The translations under genes and the position numbers were made by a program. The notes under the pieces were generated by a model. The model was not told where the DNA came from, searched no databases, and was given only the letters and a program-made list of their open reading frames with translations. This document shows, piece after piece, positions 10,285 through 19,445 of a stretch of DNA of 64,000 nucleotides (position 1 is the first letter of the stretch; each line of letters opens with the position of its first letter). This DNA comes from Actinomyces slackii. Its GTDB lineage: Bacteria; Actinomycetota; Actinomycetes; Actinomycetales; Actinomycetaceae. The stretch covers positions 2,108,001 through 2,172,000 of the forward strand of contig NZ_LR134363.1 of the NCBI RefSeq assembly GCF_900637295.1, given 5' to 3'.

Positions 10285-11736
10285 ATGACCACCACTACGC
10301 CCACCCCCGCCCCGGTCGCCGTCAACGACATCGGCACGACCGAGGAGATCCTCGCCGCCGTCGACGAGACCATCAAGTACTTCGACGACGGCGACATCGT
10401 CGAGGGCACTGTTGTCAAGGTCGACCGCGACGAGGTCCTCCTTGACATCGGCTACAAGACTGAGGGCGTCATCCTCTCCCGTGAGCTGTCGATCAAGCAT
10501 GACGTCGACCCCGACGAGATCGTCTCCATCGGCGACCAGATCGAGGCCCTTGTCCTTCAGAAGGAGGACAAGGAGGGCCGTCTGCTCCTGAGCAAGAAGC
10601 GCGCCCAGTACGAGCGCGCCTGGGGCACCATCGAGCGCATCAAGGAGGAGGACGGCGTCGTCACCGGCTCCGTCATCGAGGTCGTCAAGGGCGGTCTCAT
10701 CCTGGACATCGGCCTGCGCGGCTTCCTGCCCGCCTCCCTGGTGGAGATGCGCCGCGTGCGCGACCTTCAGCCCTATGTGGGCCGTGAGCTCGAGGCCAAG
10801 ATCATCGAGCTGGACAAGAACCGCAACAACGTGGTGCTCTCGCGCCGTGCCTGGCTGGAGCAGACCCAGTCCGAGGTTCGCACCAACTTCCTGCAGACCC
10901 TGCAGAAGGGCCAGGTGCGCTCCGGCGTGGTCTCCTCCATCGTCAACTTCGGCGCCTTCGTGGACCTGGGCGGCGTGGACGGCCTGGTCCACGTCTCCGA
11001 GCTGTCCTGGAAGCACATCGACCACCCCTCCGAGGTTGTCGAGGTCGGCACCGAGGTCACCGTCGAGGTCCTCGACGTCGACTTCGATCGCGAGCGCGTC
11101 TCGCTGTCGCTCAAGGCCACCCAGGAGGACCCGTGGCAGGCCTTCGCGCGCACCCACGCCATCGGCCAGGTCGTGCCCGGCAAGGTCACCAAGCTGGTGC
11201 CCTTCGGCGCCTTCGTGCGCGTCGAGGACGGCATCGAGGGCCTGGTCCACATCTCCGAGCTCGCCCAGCGCCACGTCGAGGTTCCCGAGCAGGTCGCCAA
11301 GGTCAACGACGAGGTCTTCGTCAAGGTCATCGACATCGACCTGGAGCGCCGTCGCATCTCCCTGTCCCTCAAGCAGGCCAATGAGGGCGTCGACCCCTCC
11401 TCGGAGGACTTCGACCCCTCGCTGTACGGCATGGCCGCCGAGTACGACGAGGAGGGCAACTACAAGTACCCCGAGGGCTTCGACCCGGAGACCAACGAGT
11501 GGCTGGAGGGCTACGACGCCCAGCGCGAGGCCTGGGAGGCCGAGTACGCGGCTGCCCACGCCCGCTGGGAGGCTCACAAGTCCCAGGTCGCCAAGGCCTT
11601 CGAGGAGGAGCAGGACACCAGTGCCGCCGCCCCGGCGAACACCTCCTCCTACTCCTCGGCCCCCTCTGAGGCCTCGGGCACGCTGGCCTCTGACGAGGCT
11701 CTGGCCGCTCTGCGCGAGAAGCTCACCGGCAACTGA
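10285..11736 (+). CDS. rpsA: 30S ribosomal protein S1
   Basis: A 483-residue protein with four S1 (OB-fold) RNA-binding domains: GDIVEGTVVKVDRDEVLLDIG (about 35-105), DGVVTGSVIEVVKGG (120-190), GQVRSGVVSSIVNFGAFVDLG (205-275) and GQVVPGKVTKLVPFGAFVRVE (290-365). An acidic, low-complexity tail follows. Four domains is usual for Actinobacteria, against six in E. coli. The ATG at 10285 begins MTTTTPTPAPVAVND and is preceded by GGAG at 10271-10274; the longer frame from 10222 lacks such support. It helps the ribosome bind and unfold leadered mRNAs, which is relevant because many genes here look leaderless. Confidence 0.96.
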   Translation: MTTTTPTPAPVAVNDIGTTEEILAAVDETIKYFDDGDIVEGTVVKVDRDEVLLDIGYKTEGVILSRELSIKHDVDPDEIVSIGDQIEALVLQKEDKEGRLLLSKKRAQYERAWGTIERIKEEDGVVTGSVIEVVKGGLILDIGLRGFLPASLVEMRRVRDLQPYVGRELEAKIIELDKNRNNVVLSRRAWLEQTQSEVRTNFLQTLQKGQVRSGVVSSIVNFGAFVDLGGVDGLVHVSELSWKHIDHPSEVVEVGTEVTVEVLDVDFDRERVSLSLKATQEDPWQAFARTHAIGQVVPGKVTKLVPFGAFVRVEDGIEGLVHISELAQRHVEVPEQVAKVNDEVFVKVIDIDLERRRISLSLKQANEGVDPSSEDFDPSLYGMAAEYDEEGNYKYPEGFDPETNEWLEGYDAQREAWEAEYAAAHARWEAHKSQVAKAFEEEQDTSAAAPANTSSYSSAPSEASGTLASDEALAALREKLTGN

Positions 11737-11759
11737 GCCCGCTCAGCGCTTCTAGGATC

Positions 11760-11791
11760 GGGGCCCCATTCGCATGAGCGGGTGGGGCCCC
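11760..11791 (+). terminator. Terminator hairpin after rpsA
   Basis: GGGGCCCCA at 11760-11768 pairs perfectly with TGGGGCCCC at 11783-11791 around a 14-base loop, 23 bases after the rpsA stop. There is no T tract. Confidence 0.6.
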
Positions 11792-11947
11792 GCCCCATGG
11801 GTGCCGCGGTCGGGCCTCGCGATCGCGACAGGGGCCGCAATGCCCATCGCAGGATCCGCCGGAGTGTGTGACCCTTGCGGCGGCTATGGTGCGGCATCAG
11901 CGGCAGCTGGAGAGCAATGAGACAATGCCGATCAAGGAGGGCATCGA

Positions 11948-13660
11948 ATGACGAGCTGGGATGAGTTGGATCGCGCCCTGCGGGCTGTGGATCCTCAGTG
12001 TCCCAGCAGGGGGAGCGTGACGGATCTGCGTCAGGCCCTGGAGGATCTGGGCGAGTCGTCCATCCCGGCGGGGCAGGTGCCCAAGGCCATCGTCGATGCC
12101 CTGGCAGAGGTCGACCGCGTCTGGATCGCCGAGCTGGGCCAGGATCCCGACACCTCCAAGGAGCAGATCGAGGCGGCCGCACAGCGCTGCGAGGAGCTGC
12201 GCGCCGCCCACGGCCACTCCGTCATGCCGCCGCGCTACGCCCGCGTGGAGGCGCTGGGCACTCTGGGCCAGCGTGACGACGCCATCGAGCAGCTGCGGGT
12301 GGCCCGTCTCTTCTCCTTCGATGGGGCCGACACCGGGGCGATCCTGGCCGCGGCGCGCCTGCACGATGACTACTCCGGCGTCATCCGCACCACCACCGCG
12401 GTCGCCTCCCGCCCTGAGGCGGACCCCGTGGGCACCGCCCGCAGCCTGGGCGCCACACTCATCCCGTACCTGGCCCAGGGCCGGCGCGTCGAGGCCGAGG
12501 ACGCCCTGGCCTCCCTGGCGCAGCTGGACCTGCCTCATTCCGCCCGGCTCCGGGCCCTGGGGGACCAGCTGGAGTTCCTGGGGCTGTCCTCCCAGTGGCA
12601 GCGAGCGCTCGCCATGCTGCGGCACACCGATCTGACCGGGGCGGCCAAGGCCAGCGGCTGGACCCTGATGAACGCCGGTGTCGGCCTGGCCCTGGTCCTG
12701 CGAGAGGCGGTGCGCGCCGACTACGGGCGCAATGCTGTGGGGCTGTCCCTGGACTGGGCGACCCCGTGGGGGGATCTCAAGATCACCGGATGGGACACCG
12801 TGGCGCGCGCCTACGACCTGACCACGGCCTTCGTCAGGGCCATCGCCGTGCGCCTGGACAAGCGCAACGGCAACAACACGGTGTCGCTGCGGGTCGAGAC
12901 CCGGATGGCGGCGGAGTCCTCGAGCCTGTCCGCCCGCTCCTACGGCACGGTGACCAGTGCGGCTCCGACCGATCCTGCCAGGCTCCGCAACCGGCCGGCG
13001 CTGCTGCGGGAGGTGCGCGAGCTGCTGACCCTGGGGCGCGGCTACGGGATGGAGTCGGTGCACGATCGGGCGATCCCCCTGGCGGAGACGGTCAGCGCCT
13101 CCCTGGCCGAGGTCACGGACGACTCCGCCCTGGAGCTCGTGGTCGACCTGCGCCTGGCATTCGGCCGGCTCCTGGCCGCGCTCGGGGCCAATGAGCGCGC
13201 TGAGAAGGAGAACCTGGACACCGCCGAGCTGAGCCTGAGCCAGGGCTGGACCGAGATGGCCTGCGCGGCCCTGGCGCTGGCGGCGCACGCAGCCCATGCG
13301 CGGGGCAACCTGGCCGGCTCGCGGGTGAGCTGGGAGCGATGCCGCGCTGAGCTGGCCAACTGGCCCTCGGGCCGACCAGGGGAGCGCTGCACCGTCCTGG
13401 CCGATGCCATCGGGGATCCGGGCCTGAGCGCCAGGGTCATGGAGGCCCTGGCCGCCAACCTGGTCGAGGGCGTCGAGGAGGACCACTCGCGGGCCTCCGT
13501 GGTGCGCGAGATCCTCAACCGCGCATCCGCTCAGCTCGCGCGCTGCGCGCATCCTCCCCAGGGCGTCGTCGAGCGCCTGGCGGAGATCGAGACGCGCGTG
13601 GCGCCCTACGGGCGGGGCCGGGGCGGGCGGCGCCGGGGGAGCGGCGCTGGGGTAGGCTGA
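11948..13660 (+). CDS. Uncharacterised helical (TPR-like) protein
   Basis: The protein is 570 residues with no signal peptide and no membrane segment. It is rich in Ala, Leu, Glu and Arg and is built of successive amphipathic helices; stretches such as RVEALGTLGQRDDAIEQLRVARLFS resemble tetratricopeptide repeats, which suggests a protein-binding scaffold. No catalytic motif is recognised. The start is well supported by AAGGAGG at 11934-11940, 7 bases before the ATG. The C-terminus ends in a Gly/Arg tail (GRGRGGRRRGSGAGVG), and its last codons overlap the -10 of the following riboswitch-controlled gene. Function unknown. Confidence 0.85.
   Translation: MTSWDELDRALRAVDPQCPSRGSVTDLRQALEDLGESSIPAGQVPKAIVDALAEVDRVWIAELGQDPDTSKEQIEAAAQRCEELRAAHGHSVMPPRYARVEALGTLGQRDDAIEQLRVARLFSFDGADTGAILAAARLHDDYSGVIRTTTAVASRPEADPVGTARSLGATLIPYLAQGRRVEAEDALASLAQLDLPHSARLRALGDQLEFLGLSSQWQRALAMLRHTDLTGAAKASGWTLMNAGVGLALVLREAVRADYGRNAVGLSLDWATPWGDLKITGWDTVARAYDLTTAFVRAIAVRLDKRNGNNTVSLRVETRMAAESSSLSARSYGTVTSAAPTDPARLRNRPALLREVRELLTLGRGYGMESVHDRAIPLAETVSASLAEVTDDSALELVVDLRLAFGRLLAALGANERAEKENLDTAELSLSQGWTEMACAALALAAHAAHARGNLAGSRVSWERCRAELANWPSGRPGERCTVLADAIGDPGLSARVMEALAANLVEGVEEDHSRASVVREILNRASAQLARCAHPPQGVVERLAEIETRVAPYGRGRGGRRRGSGAGVG
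13653..13658 (+). promoter_or_regulatory. -10 element of the gdx riboswitch RNA
   Basis: TAGGCT lies over the end of the upstream gene and shares its last base with the TGA stop (13658-13660). The predicted RNA start, 6-7 bases downstream, falls exactly at the first base of riboswitch hairpin 1. Confidence 0.6.
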
Positions 13661-13663
13661 CAC

Positions 13664-13721
13664 GGCGGCGGGACGACCCGCCGCCCACAGGACCTCATGC
13701 GGGGACGGCCCCGGTAAGGAG
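13664..13721 (+). promoter_or_regulatory. Guanidine-II (mini-ykkC) riboswitch
   Basis: Two hairpins, each capped by an ACGR tetraloop, are the defining feature of this class. Hairpin 1 is a perfect 9-base-pair stem (13664-13672 with 13677-13685) with loop ACGA. Hairpin 2 is a 5-base-pair stem (13700-13704 with 13709-13713) with loop ACGG. The linker is 14 bases. AAGGAG follows 2 bases after hairpin 2. An alternative pairing of GGCCC (13707-13711) with GGGCC (13725-13729) would enclose the ribosome binding site and compete with hairpin 2. Guanidine binding, which makes the loops kiss, should therefore turn on translation of the SMR exporter downstream. Confidence 0.9.
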
Positions 13722-13729
13722 CCCGGGCC

Positions 13730-14047
13730 ATGGCCTGGATCATTCTCATCGGCTCCGGCCTCTTCGAGGCCGTGTGGGCCACCGCGCTGTCACGCTCCGA
13801 GGGCCTGACCCGCCTCATCCCCAGCCTCGTGTTCGCCGGGGCCCTGCTCATCTCCATGGCCGGGCTGGCCTACGCGCTGCGCACGATCCCGGTGGGCACG
13901 GGATACGCCGTGTGGACGGCCATCGGGGCGGCGACGACGGTCATCTGGGCGATGATCACCGGCGCCGAGGCGATCTCCGTGGTGAGGGTCCTGCTGCTGA
14001 CGGGACTCATCAGCTGTGTGGTCGGGCTGAAGATCACCGAGGCCTGA
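13730..14047 (+). CDS. gdx: SMR-family guanidinium exporter
   Basis: A 105-residue small multidrug resistance protein with four transmembrane helices. The conserved helix-1 glutamate is E13 (GSGLFEAVWATAL), and helix 3 carries the family segment GTGYAVWTAIGA. Such dimers exchange guanidinium for protons across the inner membrane. The guanidine-II riboswitch directly before it makes the Gdx (SugE-type) role much more likely than broad drug export. AAGGAG at 13716-13721 lies 8 bases before the ATG. The gene stands alone between an unknown helical protein and coaE. Confidence 0.93.
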   Translation: MAWIILIGSGLFEAVWATALSRSEGLTRLIPSLVFAGALLISMAGLAYALRTIPVGTGYAVWTAIGAATTVIWAMITGAEAISVVRVLLLTGLISCVVGLKITEA

Positions 14048-14142
14048 GCCCCGCCCGTTGCGCGCAGGCCCCTGACGAGGCGAAGCCGTGGAAGTCGTGG
14101 AAGTCGTGGTCGAACTCTGGACACGGGTGGGTGGGCTGCGGG

Positions 14143-14148
14143 CATGAT
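14143..14148 (+). promoter_or_regulatory. Possible -10 of coaE, leaderless
   Basis: CATGAT ends 6 bases before the ATG at 14155, the same spacing as the other leaderless genes here, but its first base departs from TANNNT. Just upstream, GAAGTCGTG is repeated in tandem (about 14090-14108). Confidence 0.4.
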
Positions 14149-14154
14149 GTGCTC

Positions 14155-14787
14155 ATGAGTGATGCATCACGGATCAGCCACCCTCGAGGGCGCGCTCTGC
14201 GCGTGGGACTGACCGGGGGGATCGGCGCGGGCAAGTCCACGGTCGCCGAGCACCTGGCCCGCCACGGGGCTGTCGTGGTGGCGGCTGACGACGTGGCCCG
14301 CGAGGTCGTCGAGCCCGGCACCCAGGGCCTGGATGCGGTGGTGGCCGAGTTCGGTCCGCAGGTCCTGCGCCCAGACGGCTCCCTGGACCGCTCGGCCCTG
14401 GGGAGGCTGGTCTTCGCCGATGAGCTGCGCCGCGCGCGCCTGGAGGAGATCCTCCTGCCCCTCATCGCCGCTGAGGCCTGGGCGCGCCTGGAGGAGGTTG
14501 AGCCCGGGCGCGTCGCGGTCTACGACGTCCCCCTGCTCGTCGAGGGGCAGATGGAGGACATGTTCGATGTCGTCGTCGTCGTCGAGGCTGACATGGAGGC
14601 GCGTCTGGAGCGCCTGGCCGCGCGGGGGATGGAGGCTGAGCAGGCCATGGCCAGGATCGCCTCCCAGGCCACCGATGCCGAGCGCAGGGCGGTGGCCGAT
14701 GCGGTGATCGCCAACTCGGGCTCACTGGAGGATCTCGCCCTGGCGGTCGACCACCTGTGGGACCAGCAGCTCGCCCCGGAGGGCTGA
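14155..14787 (+). CDS. coaE: Dephospho-CoA kinase
   Basis: A 210-residue enzyme for the last step of coenzyme A synthesis (ATP + dephospho-CoA). The P-loop is GLTGGIGAGKSTV (residues 18-30), followed by the substrate segment ADDVAREVVEPGTQGL and the lid-region YDVPLLVEGQMEDMFD. Length and motifs are typical. The ATG at 14155 gives the short N-terminus; an in-frame GTG lies 6 bases upstream, and the longer frame back to 13774 overlaps gdx and is not real. The stop codon lies inside the shared terminator stem. Confidence 0.94.
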   Translation: MSDASRISHPRGRALRVGLTGGIGAGKSTVAEHLARHGAVVVAADDVAREVVEPGTQGLDAVVAEFGPQVLRPDGSLDRSALGRLVFADELRRARLEEILLPLIAAEAWARLEEVEPGRVAVYDVPLLVEGQMEDMFDVVVVVEADMEARLERLAARGMEAEQAMARIASQATDAERRAVADAVIANSGSLEDLALAVDHLWDQQLAPEG

Positions 14788-14802
14788 GGTTCTCAGCCCT
14801 CC
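14778..14802. terminator. Bidirectional terminator spanning two stop codons
   Basis: GGAGGGCTGA (14778-14787) and TCAGCCCTCC (14793-14802) form a perfect 10-base-pair stem with a 5-base loop. The left arm contains the coaE TGA and the right arm contains the stop of the 26-codon gene on the opposite strand. Confidence 0.8.
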
Positions 14803-14873
14803 TTGCGCGCGGTGGCCCTGGCGGGGCCGTAGGCGGTGACAACGGTGGCGGACAGGGCGAGGATGAAGGCCAT
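14793..14873 (-). CDS. 26-residue hydrophobic peptide
   Basis: The reading frame encodes a 26-residue peptide: a hydrophobic stretch (AFILALSATVVTAYG) followed by a basic tail (PARATARKEG). CAGGAG ends 6 bases before the ATG, a good ribosome binding site. The gene ends within the palindrome shared with coaE. The upstream A+T-rich segment (about 14938-14965) could carry its promoter and part of the uvrB upstream region. It could be a small membrane protein or a leader-type peptide; no family is recognised. Confidence 0.5.
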   Translation of the reverse strand: MAFILALSATVVTAYGPARATARKEG

Positions 14874-15044
14874 GACGGCTCCTGACTGTGCTTCCTTGGG
14901 AGATTGATCGGGGTGCGTGAGCGCACCAACGGGAGCAAAGGTAATAGGGAAAATGTATATATTCGGCCACTTCTGGATACAGTGACGCATCGTTGGGGTT
15001 GCGCCTTGGTCGCAGGGATGACGCCCCGATCGCGGTGCGGCGCG

Positions 15045-15050
15045 TAGCCT
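15045..15050 (+). promoter_or_regulatory. -10 element of uvrB, leaderless
   Basis: TAGCCT ends 7 bases before the uvrB ATG; the spacer is GGGGGGC. A second A+T-rich candidate, TATATT at 14958-14963, lies further upstream. No LexA-type operator is visible. Confidence 0.6.
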
Positions 15051-15057
15051 GGGGGGC

Positions 15058-17154
15058 ATGCGTCCTGTCACCGAGCTTCAGCGCGCCGCCAAGCCCTTCG
15101 AGGTCATCAGCCCCTACAGCCCCAGCGGCGACCAGCCCACGGCCATCGCCGAGCTCGCCGAGCGCCTTGAGGCCGGGGAGAAGGACATCGTCCTGCTGGG
15201 CGCCACCGGCACCGGCAAGTCGGCCACCACCGCCTGGCTGGTCGAGCGGGTCCAGCGCCCCACTCTCATCCTGGAGCCCAATAAGACCCTGGCCGCGCAG
15301 ATGGCCGCCGAGTTCCGCGAGCTCCTGCCGAACAACGCGGTGGAGTACTTCGTCTCCTACTACGACTACTACCAGCCCGAGGCCTACGTGCCCCAGACGG
15401 ACACCTTCATCGAGAAGGACTCCTCCATCAATGACGAGGTCGAGCGCCTGCGGCACAGCGCCACCAACTCGCTGCTGACCCGCCGTGACGTCGTCGTGGT
15501 CTCCTCGGTGTCCTGCATCTACGGCCTGGGCACCCCCCAGGAGTACGTGGACCGCATGACCGCCCTCGAGGTGGGGCAGAGCATCGACCGCGACGACCTG
15601 CTGCGCCGCTTCGTGTCCATGCAGTACACCCGCAACGACCTCGACTTCACCCGCGGCACCTTCCGGGTTCGTGGGGACACCGTCGAGATCATCCCCATGT
15701 ACGAGGAGCTGGCCATCCGCATCGAGTTCTTCGGCGACGAGATCGAGGCCCTGGCCACCCTCCACCCGGTCACGGGCGATGTCATCGCCACCGCCGAGCA
15801 GGTCTTCGTCTTCCCCGCATCCCACTACGTGGCCGGGCCCGAGCGCATGGCCAAGGCCATCGCCGGCATCGAGGCCGAGCTCGCCGAGCGCCTGGCCGTC
15901 CTGGAGCGCGATGGGCGACTCCTGGAGGCCCAGCGCCTGCGCATGCGCACCACCTATGATCTGGAGATGCTCCAGCAGATCGGGGCGTGCTCAGGGGTGG
16001 AGAACTACTCCCTGCACATCGATGGGCGCGATCCGGGCACGCCCCCCAACACGCTCCTGGACTACTTCCCCGAGGACTTCCTCCTGGTCATCGACGAGTC
16101 CCACGTCACCGTCCCCCAGGTCGGCGCCATGTTCGAGGGCGATGCCTCGCGCAAGCGCACGCTGGTCGAGCACGGCTTCCGCCTGCCCTCCGCGCTGGAC
16201 AACCGGCCCCTGACCTTCGCCGAGTTCAATGAGCGCATCGGTCAGACCGTCTACCTGTCCGCCACCCCCGGGGACTATGAGCTGGAGCTGTCTGACGGCG
16301 TCGTCGAGCAGATCATCCGGCCCACCGGACTGGTGGACCCCAAGGTGGTGGTCAAGCCCACCCAGGGCCAGATCGACGACCTGCTCGAGGAGGTGCGCAC
16401 CCGGGTGGACAAGGACGAGCGCATCCTGGTGACCACCCTGACCAAGCGCATGGCCGAGGACCTGACCACCTACCTGGCCGAGCGGGGCGTGCGCGTGGAG
16501 TACCTGCACTCCGACGTCGACACGCTCAGGCGCGTCGAGCTCCTGCGCGAGCTGAGGCTGGGGCGCTTCGATGTGCTGGTGGGCATCAACCTGCTGCGGG
16601 AGGGCCTGGACCTGCCCGAGGTCTCCCTGGTCTCCATCCTGGATGCGGACAAGGAGGGCTTCCTGCGCTCGACCCGCTCCCTCATCCAGACCATTGGCCG
16701 AGCGGCCCGCAACGTCTCCGGCGAGGTTCACATGTACGCCGATTCCGTCACCGCGGCCATGGCCGAGGCCATCGAGGAGACCGAGCGGCGGCGCACCAAG
16801 CAGCTGGCCTACAACGCCGAGAGGGGGATCGATCCCCAGCCCCTGCGCAAGAGGATCGCCGATGTCACCGACATGCTCGCGCGCGAGGACATCGACACCG
16901 CCGAGCTGCTGGCCGGCGGCTATCGCGGGCACGAGGAGGCCGGCGCCCGCACGCGGCGCAAGAAGGCCGCCGAGGCCACGGCCCGCGAGCGCCTGGCCGG
17001 CGCGGCCCAGGGCGAGCTGGCAGATCTCATCAGCGAGCTGACCGGGCAGATGCATGCCGCTGCCGAGGAGCTGCACTTCGAGCTCGCAGCCCGTCTGCGC
17101 GATGAGATCCAGGACCTCAAGAAGGAGCTGCGCGCGATGCGCGAGGCATCGTGA
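15058..17154 (+). CDS. uvrB: Excinuclease ABC subunit B
   Basis: The 698-residue damage-verifying helicase of nucleotide excision repair. Walker A is [10 protein letters not shown] (near 46-55). The DNA-clamping beta-hairpin region [20 protein letters not shown] lies near 101-120, the DESH box near 345, and helicase motifs [17 protein letters not shown] and QTIGRAARN follow. The C-terminal UVR motif ([17 protein letters not shown]) near 662-690 binds UvrC. The start agrees with the family N-terminus and the -10. uvrA and uvrC are also in this window, 9 kb and 30 kb away. Confidence 0.97.
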   Translation: MRPVTELQRAAKPFEVISPYSPSGDQPTAIAELAERLEAGEKDIVLLGATGTGKSATTAWLVERVQRPTLILEPNKTLAAQMAAEFRELLPNNAVEYFVSYYDYYQPEAYVPQTDTFIEKDSSINDEVERLRHSATNSLLTRRDVVVVSSVSCIYGLGTPQEYVDRMTALEVGQSIDRDDLLRRFVSMQYTRNDLDFTRGTFRVRGDTVEIIPMYEELAIRIEFFGDEIEALATLHPVTGDVIATAEQVFVFPASHYVAGPERMAKAIAGIEAELAERLAVLERDGRLLEAQRLRMRTTYDLEMLQQIGACSGVENYSLHIDGRDPGTPPNTLLDYFPEDFLLVIDESHVTVPQVGAMFEGDASRKRTLVEHGFRLPSALDNRPLTFAEFNERIGQTVYLSATPGDYELELSDGVVEQIIRPTGLVDPKVVVKPTQGQIDDLLEEVRTRVDKDERILVTTLTKRMAEDLTTYLAERGVRVEYLHSDVDTLRRVELLRELRLGRFDVLVGINLLREGLDLPEVSLVSILDADKEGFLRSTRSLIQTIGRAARNVSGEVHMYADSVTAAMAEAIEETERRRTKQLAYNAERGIDPQPLRKRIADVTDMLAREDIDTAELLAGGYRGHEEAGARTRRKKAAEATARERLAGAAQGELADLISELTGQMHAAAEELHFELAARLRDEIQDLKKELRAMREAS

Positions 17155-17286
17155 GACCGGGTCGGACTCCCCAGGCGCCCTCGAGGCCGCGGGTGACGGT
17201 AACCCGCTGTGACCTGCTCGCTTGACCTAATCTGAAAGATTCCCCACAGAAAACTGGAGATTGTGTATAAGTGATTTGGGTATTCA

Positions 17287-17292
17287 TAACAT
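17287..17292 (+). promoter_or_regulatory. -10 element of the envelope glycan operon, leaderless
   Basis: TAACAT ends 6 bases before the GTG at 17299, at the end of an A+T-rich stretch (about 17225-17296) that contrasts with the surrounding GC. Confidence 0.5.
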
Positions 17293-17298
17293 GATAGC

Positions 17299-17940
17299 GT
17301 GCCGAGCGTGTCTACCGCCGTTTCCCCTGTTATCCAGCACGCTTCCCCTTCTACGACCGCCCTGCGCCTGCCGGGCCTTGCCCAGGTCATCGCCCATGTG
17401 ATGCTGGCCGGCGCGATGGTGGCGGGCGCTGTGGTCATCCTGCCCTGGTACCCGCTGGGCGAGGGCGCCCCGCTGTGGTGGTTGGGCGCTGCGATCGCCC
17501 TGGGCACGCTCATACTCACCCAGCACCCCCAGCCCCATATCGATGACCGCGACCTTGATCGGATCCTGGCAACCGGCGCCTTCCTGACCGCCGCCTGGCT
17601 GGTGGTGCAGTGGGACGCCACCGCGGCTCACGGCGTCCGCATGCTCGCCGGGCTGTGCCTCATGATGGGCGCCAGCCTGGCCGTGGCCGGGACGCGCATC
17701 ACCTGGTGGTGGAGCCCCGCCGTCGTTCCTGCCATCGCCAGCATGAGCCCCTTCCTCGCCTCGCTGCCCATGGGCATCTGCGGCCTGGGACTGTGCCTGC
17801 TCGGCGCCATCGCTCTTGTGCTCATGCGGGGACCGGCGCAGGCCGACCAGTACCGGGCCATCATGCCCCTGCGGTTCTTCTTCCCCCTGGTCTCCGCCGT
17901 CGCCGTCGGGCTGCTGGCCTACCGGGACATCCTCCTATGA
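17299..17940 (+). CDS. Multi-pass membrane protein of the glycan operon
   Basis: A 213-residue protein with about six hydrophobic helices (near residues 30-50, 55-72, 88-102, 112-128, 138-150, 155-172 and a last one near 195-211) and no soluble domain. No family is recognised. The GTG at 17299 fits the -10; a second in-frame GTG at 17308 would also serve. Its stop overlaps the start of the GT2 gene by ATGA, so the three genes 17299-21112 form one translationally coupled operon. It probably assists assembly or export of the glycan made by its neighbours; this is inference from position. Confidence 0.75.
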   Translation: MPSVSTAVSPVIQHASPSTTALRLPGLAQVIAHVMLAGAMVAGAVVILPWYPLGEGAPLWWLGAAIALGTLILTQHPQPHIDDRDLDRILATGAFLTAAWLVVQWDATAAHGVRMLAGLCLMMGASLAVAGTRITWWWSPAVVPAIASMSPFLASLPMGICGLGLCLLGAIALVLMRGPAQADQYRAIMPLRFFFPLVSAVAVGLLAYRDILL

Positions 17941-19445
17941 GCCGCCCCGACACCGCCTCGCCCCCGTCCCTGGCCCTGCCCCCGGCCCACGCCTTCCACG
18001 GCGACCGGGACGCCCTGGTGAGCATGTCCTGCTACGGGCTGTCATCGCAGGCCCCCGCCTACTCCGCCAGGTACGTCCTGTGGCGCTGGCAGCGCCTCGC
18101 CCTCCTGGCCGTGGTGGTGTCCGCCGTCATCGGGCTGATCCTGGTCCCGTGGCTCACGGCCATCATCATCATGACCGGCACCACCATCGCCTACATCACC
18201 GCACTGGGGTACCGGCTCCTGCTGTTCCGCATGGGCGCGCGCGGCGGGCACCTGACCCGCGTCACCGATGAGGAGGCCCTGGCCGTTCCCGAGGCGGCGC
18301 TGCCCTCCTACACGGTGCTGGTCCCGGTCTTCAAGGAGCCGCTGGTGGCAGAGCTCGTCGCCCGCCTGGAGCGCCTGGACTACCCGCGCGATCGCCTCGA
18401 CATCCGCCTCCTGCTGGAGGCCGACGACGATCAGACCGTCCAGGCGGCCTCCGTGCTCGAGCCCCGGCCCCACCTGACGATCGTCCACGTGCCCCCGCAC
18501 CAGCCGCGCACCAAGCCCAAGGCCTGCAACTTCGGCTTCCTGACGGCCACCGGCCAGATGTGCACCATCTACGACGCCGAGGACGAGCCCGACCCCCTCC
18601 AGCTGCGCCGCGCCGTCATCGCCCTGCACCGCCTGGGTCCCCAGTACGCCTGCATCCAGGCGCAGCTCGGCTTCTACAACTCGCGCCAGAACCTGCTGAC
18701 CCGATGGTTCACCCTGGACTACGGGGCCTGGTTCGGCACCATCCTGCCCGGACTGGTGGCCCTGGGCGCTCCGGTGCCGCTGGGCGGCACCTCCAACCAC
18801 TTCCGCTCCGACGTCCTGCGCCAGGTGGGAGCCTGGGATCCGTGGAATGTCACCGAGGACGCCGATCTGGGCCTGCGCCTGCACCGCGCGGGATACAAGG
18901 TCGGGGTGCTGGCCTCGGTGACCCTGGAGGAGGCCAACCCCGACCCGATCAACTGGGTGCGCCAGCGCAGCCGCTGGTACAAGGGCTACCTGCAGACCTT
19001 CTTGGTCCATATGCGCCAGCCCCGCCTCGTGAGCCGCCAGCTGGGAGCCCGAGCCCTGGCGGGCCTGATCATCTTCGTGGCGGGAACCCCGGTGCTCTCG
19101 GCCATCAACGGGGTGCTGTGGGCGCTGACCGCCATGTGGTTCTCCGCCAACACCCGGGTGGTGGCCGAGCTCTTCCCCGCCGCGATCTACTACCCGGGCA
19201 TGATCTGCCTGATCCTGGGCAATCTCGCCGTCATGTACATGAACCTGTTCACGGTCAGGCAGATGGACCGGCCCGATCTGCTCCTGGCCGCGGTGCTCAG
19301 CCCCGTGTACTGGATCCTCATGTGGCTGGCCGCGGTCAAGGCCGCCCTCCAGCTCATCACCAAGCCCTCCTACTGGGAGAAGACCGCCCACGGCCTGCAC
19401 CAGAGCGCTGGGCAGGCGGGCGCCCCGGTCGGGGGAGCGTCATGA
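17937..19445 (+). CDS. Processive membrane glycosyltransferase, GT2 family
   Basis: A 502-residue membrane-embedded beta-glycosyltransferase of the cellulose/mannan synthase type. Two N-terminal helices (about 55-95) are followed by a cytosolic GT-A domain: VLVPVFKEP near 123, acidic triplet DDD near 160, DAED near 212, TED near 305 and QRSRW near 343. Together these make the D, DxD, TED, Q(Q/R)xRW set of processive GT2 synthases. Three to four C-terminal helices follow. It would extend a cell-surface polysaccharide from a nucleotide sugar; the sugar cannot be read from sequence. ATGA overlaps join it to both neighbours. Confidence 0.88.
   Translation: MSRPDTASPPSLALPPAHAFHGDRDALVSMSCYGLSSQAPAYSARYVLWRWQRLALLAVVVSAVIGLILVPWLTAIIIMTGTTIAYITALGYRLLLFRMGARGGHLTRVTDEEALAVPEAALPSYTVLVPVFKEPLVAELVARLERLDYPRDRLDIRLLLEADDDQTVQAASVLEPRPHLTIVHVPPHQPRTKPKACNFGFLTATGQMCTIYDAEDEPDPLQLRRAVIALHRLGPQYACIQAQLGFYNSRQNLLTRWFTLDYGAWFGTILPGLVALGAPVPLGGTSNHFRSDVLRQVGAWDPWNVTEDADLGLRLHRAGYKVGVLASVTLEEANPDPINWVRQRSRWYKGYLQTFLVHMRQPRLVSRQLGARALAGLIIFVAGTPVLSAINGVLWALTAMWFSANTRVVAELFPAAIYYPGMICLILGNLAVMYMNLFTVRQMDRPDLLLAAVLSPVYWILMWLAAVKAALQLITKPSYWEKTAHGLHQSAGQAGAPVGGAS

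Noticed and set aside
13774-14154. Long N-terminal extension of coaE
   Set aside because: It runs through the gdx gene in another frame; the coaE P-loop sits at the usual distance from ATG 14155.
15022-15057. LexA box before uvrB
   Set aside because: Searched for TCGAAC/GTTCGA halves in the uvrB upstream region; none with acceptable match.
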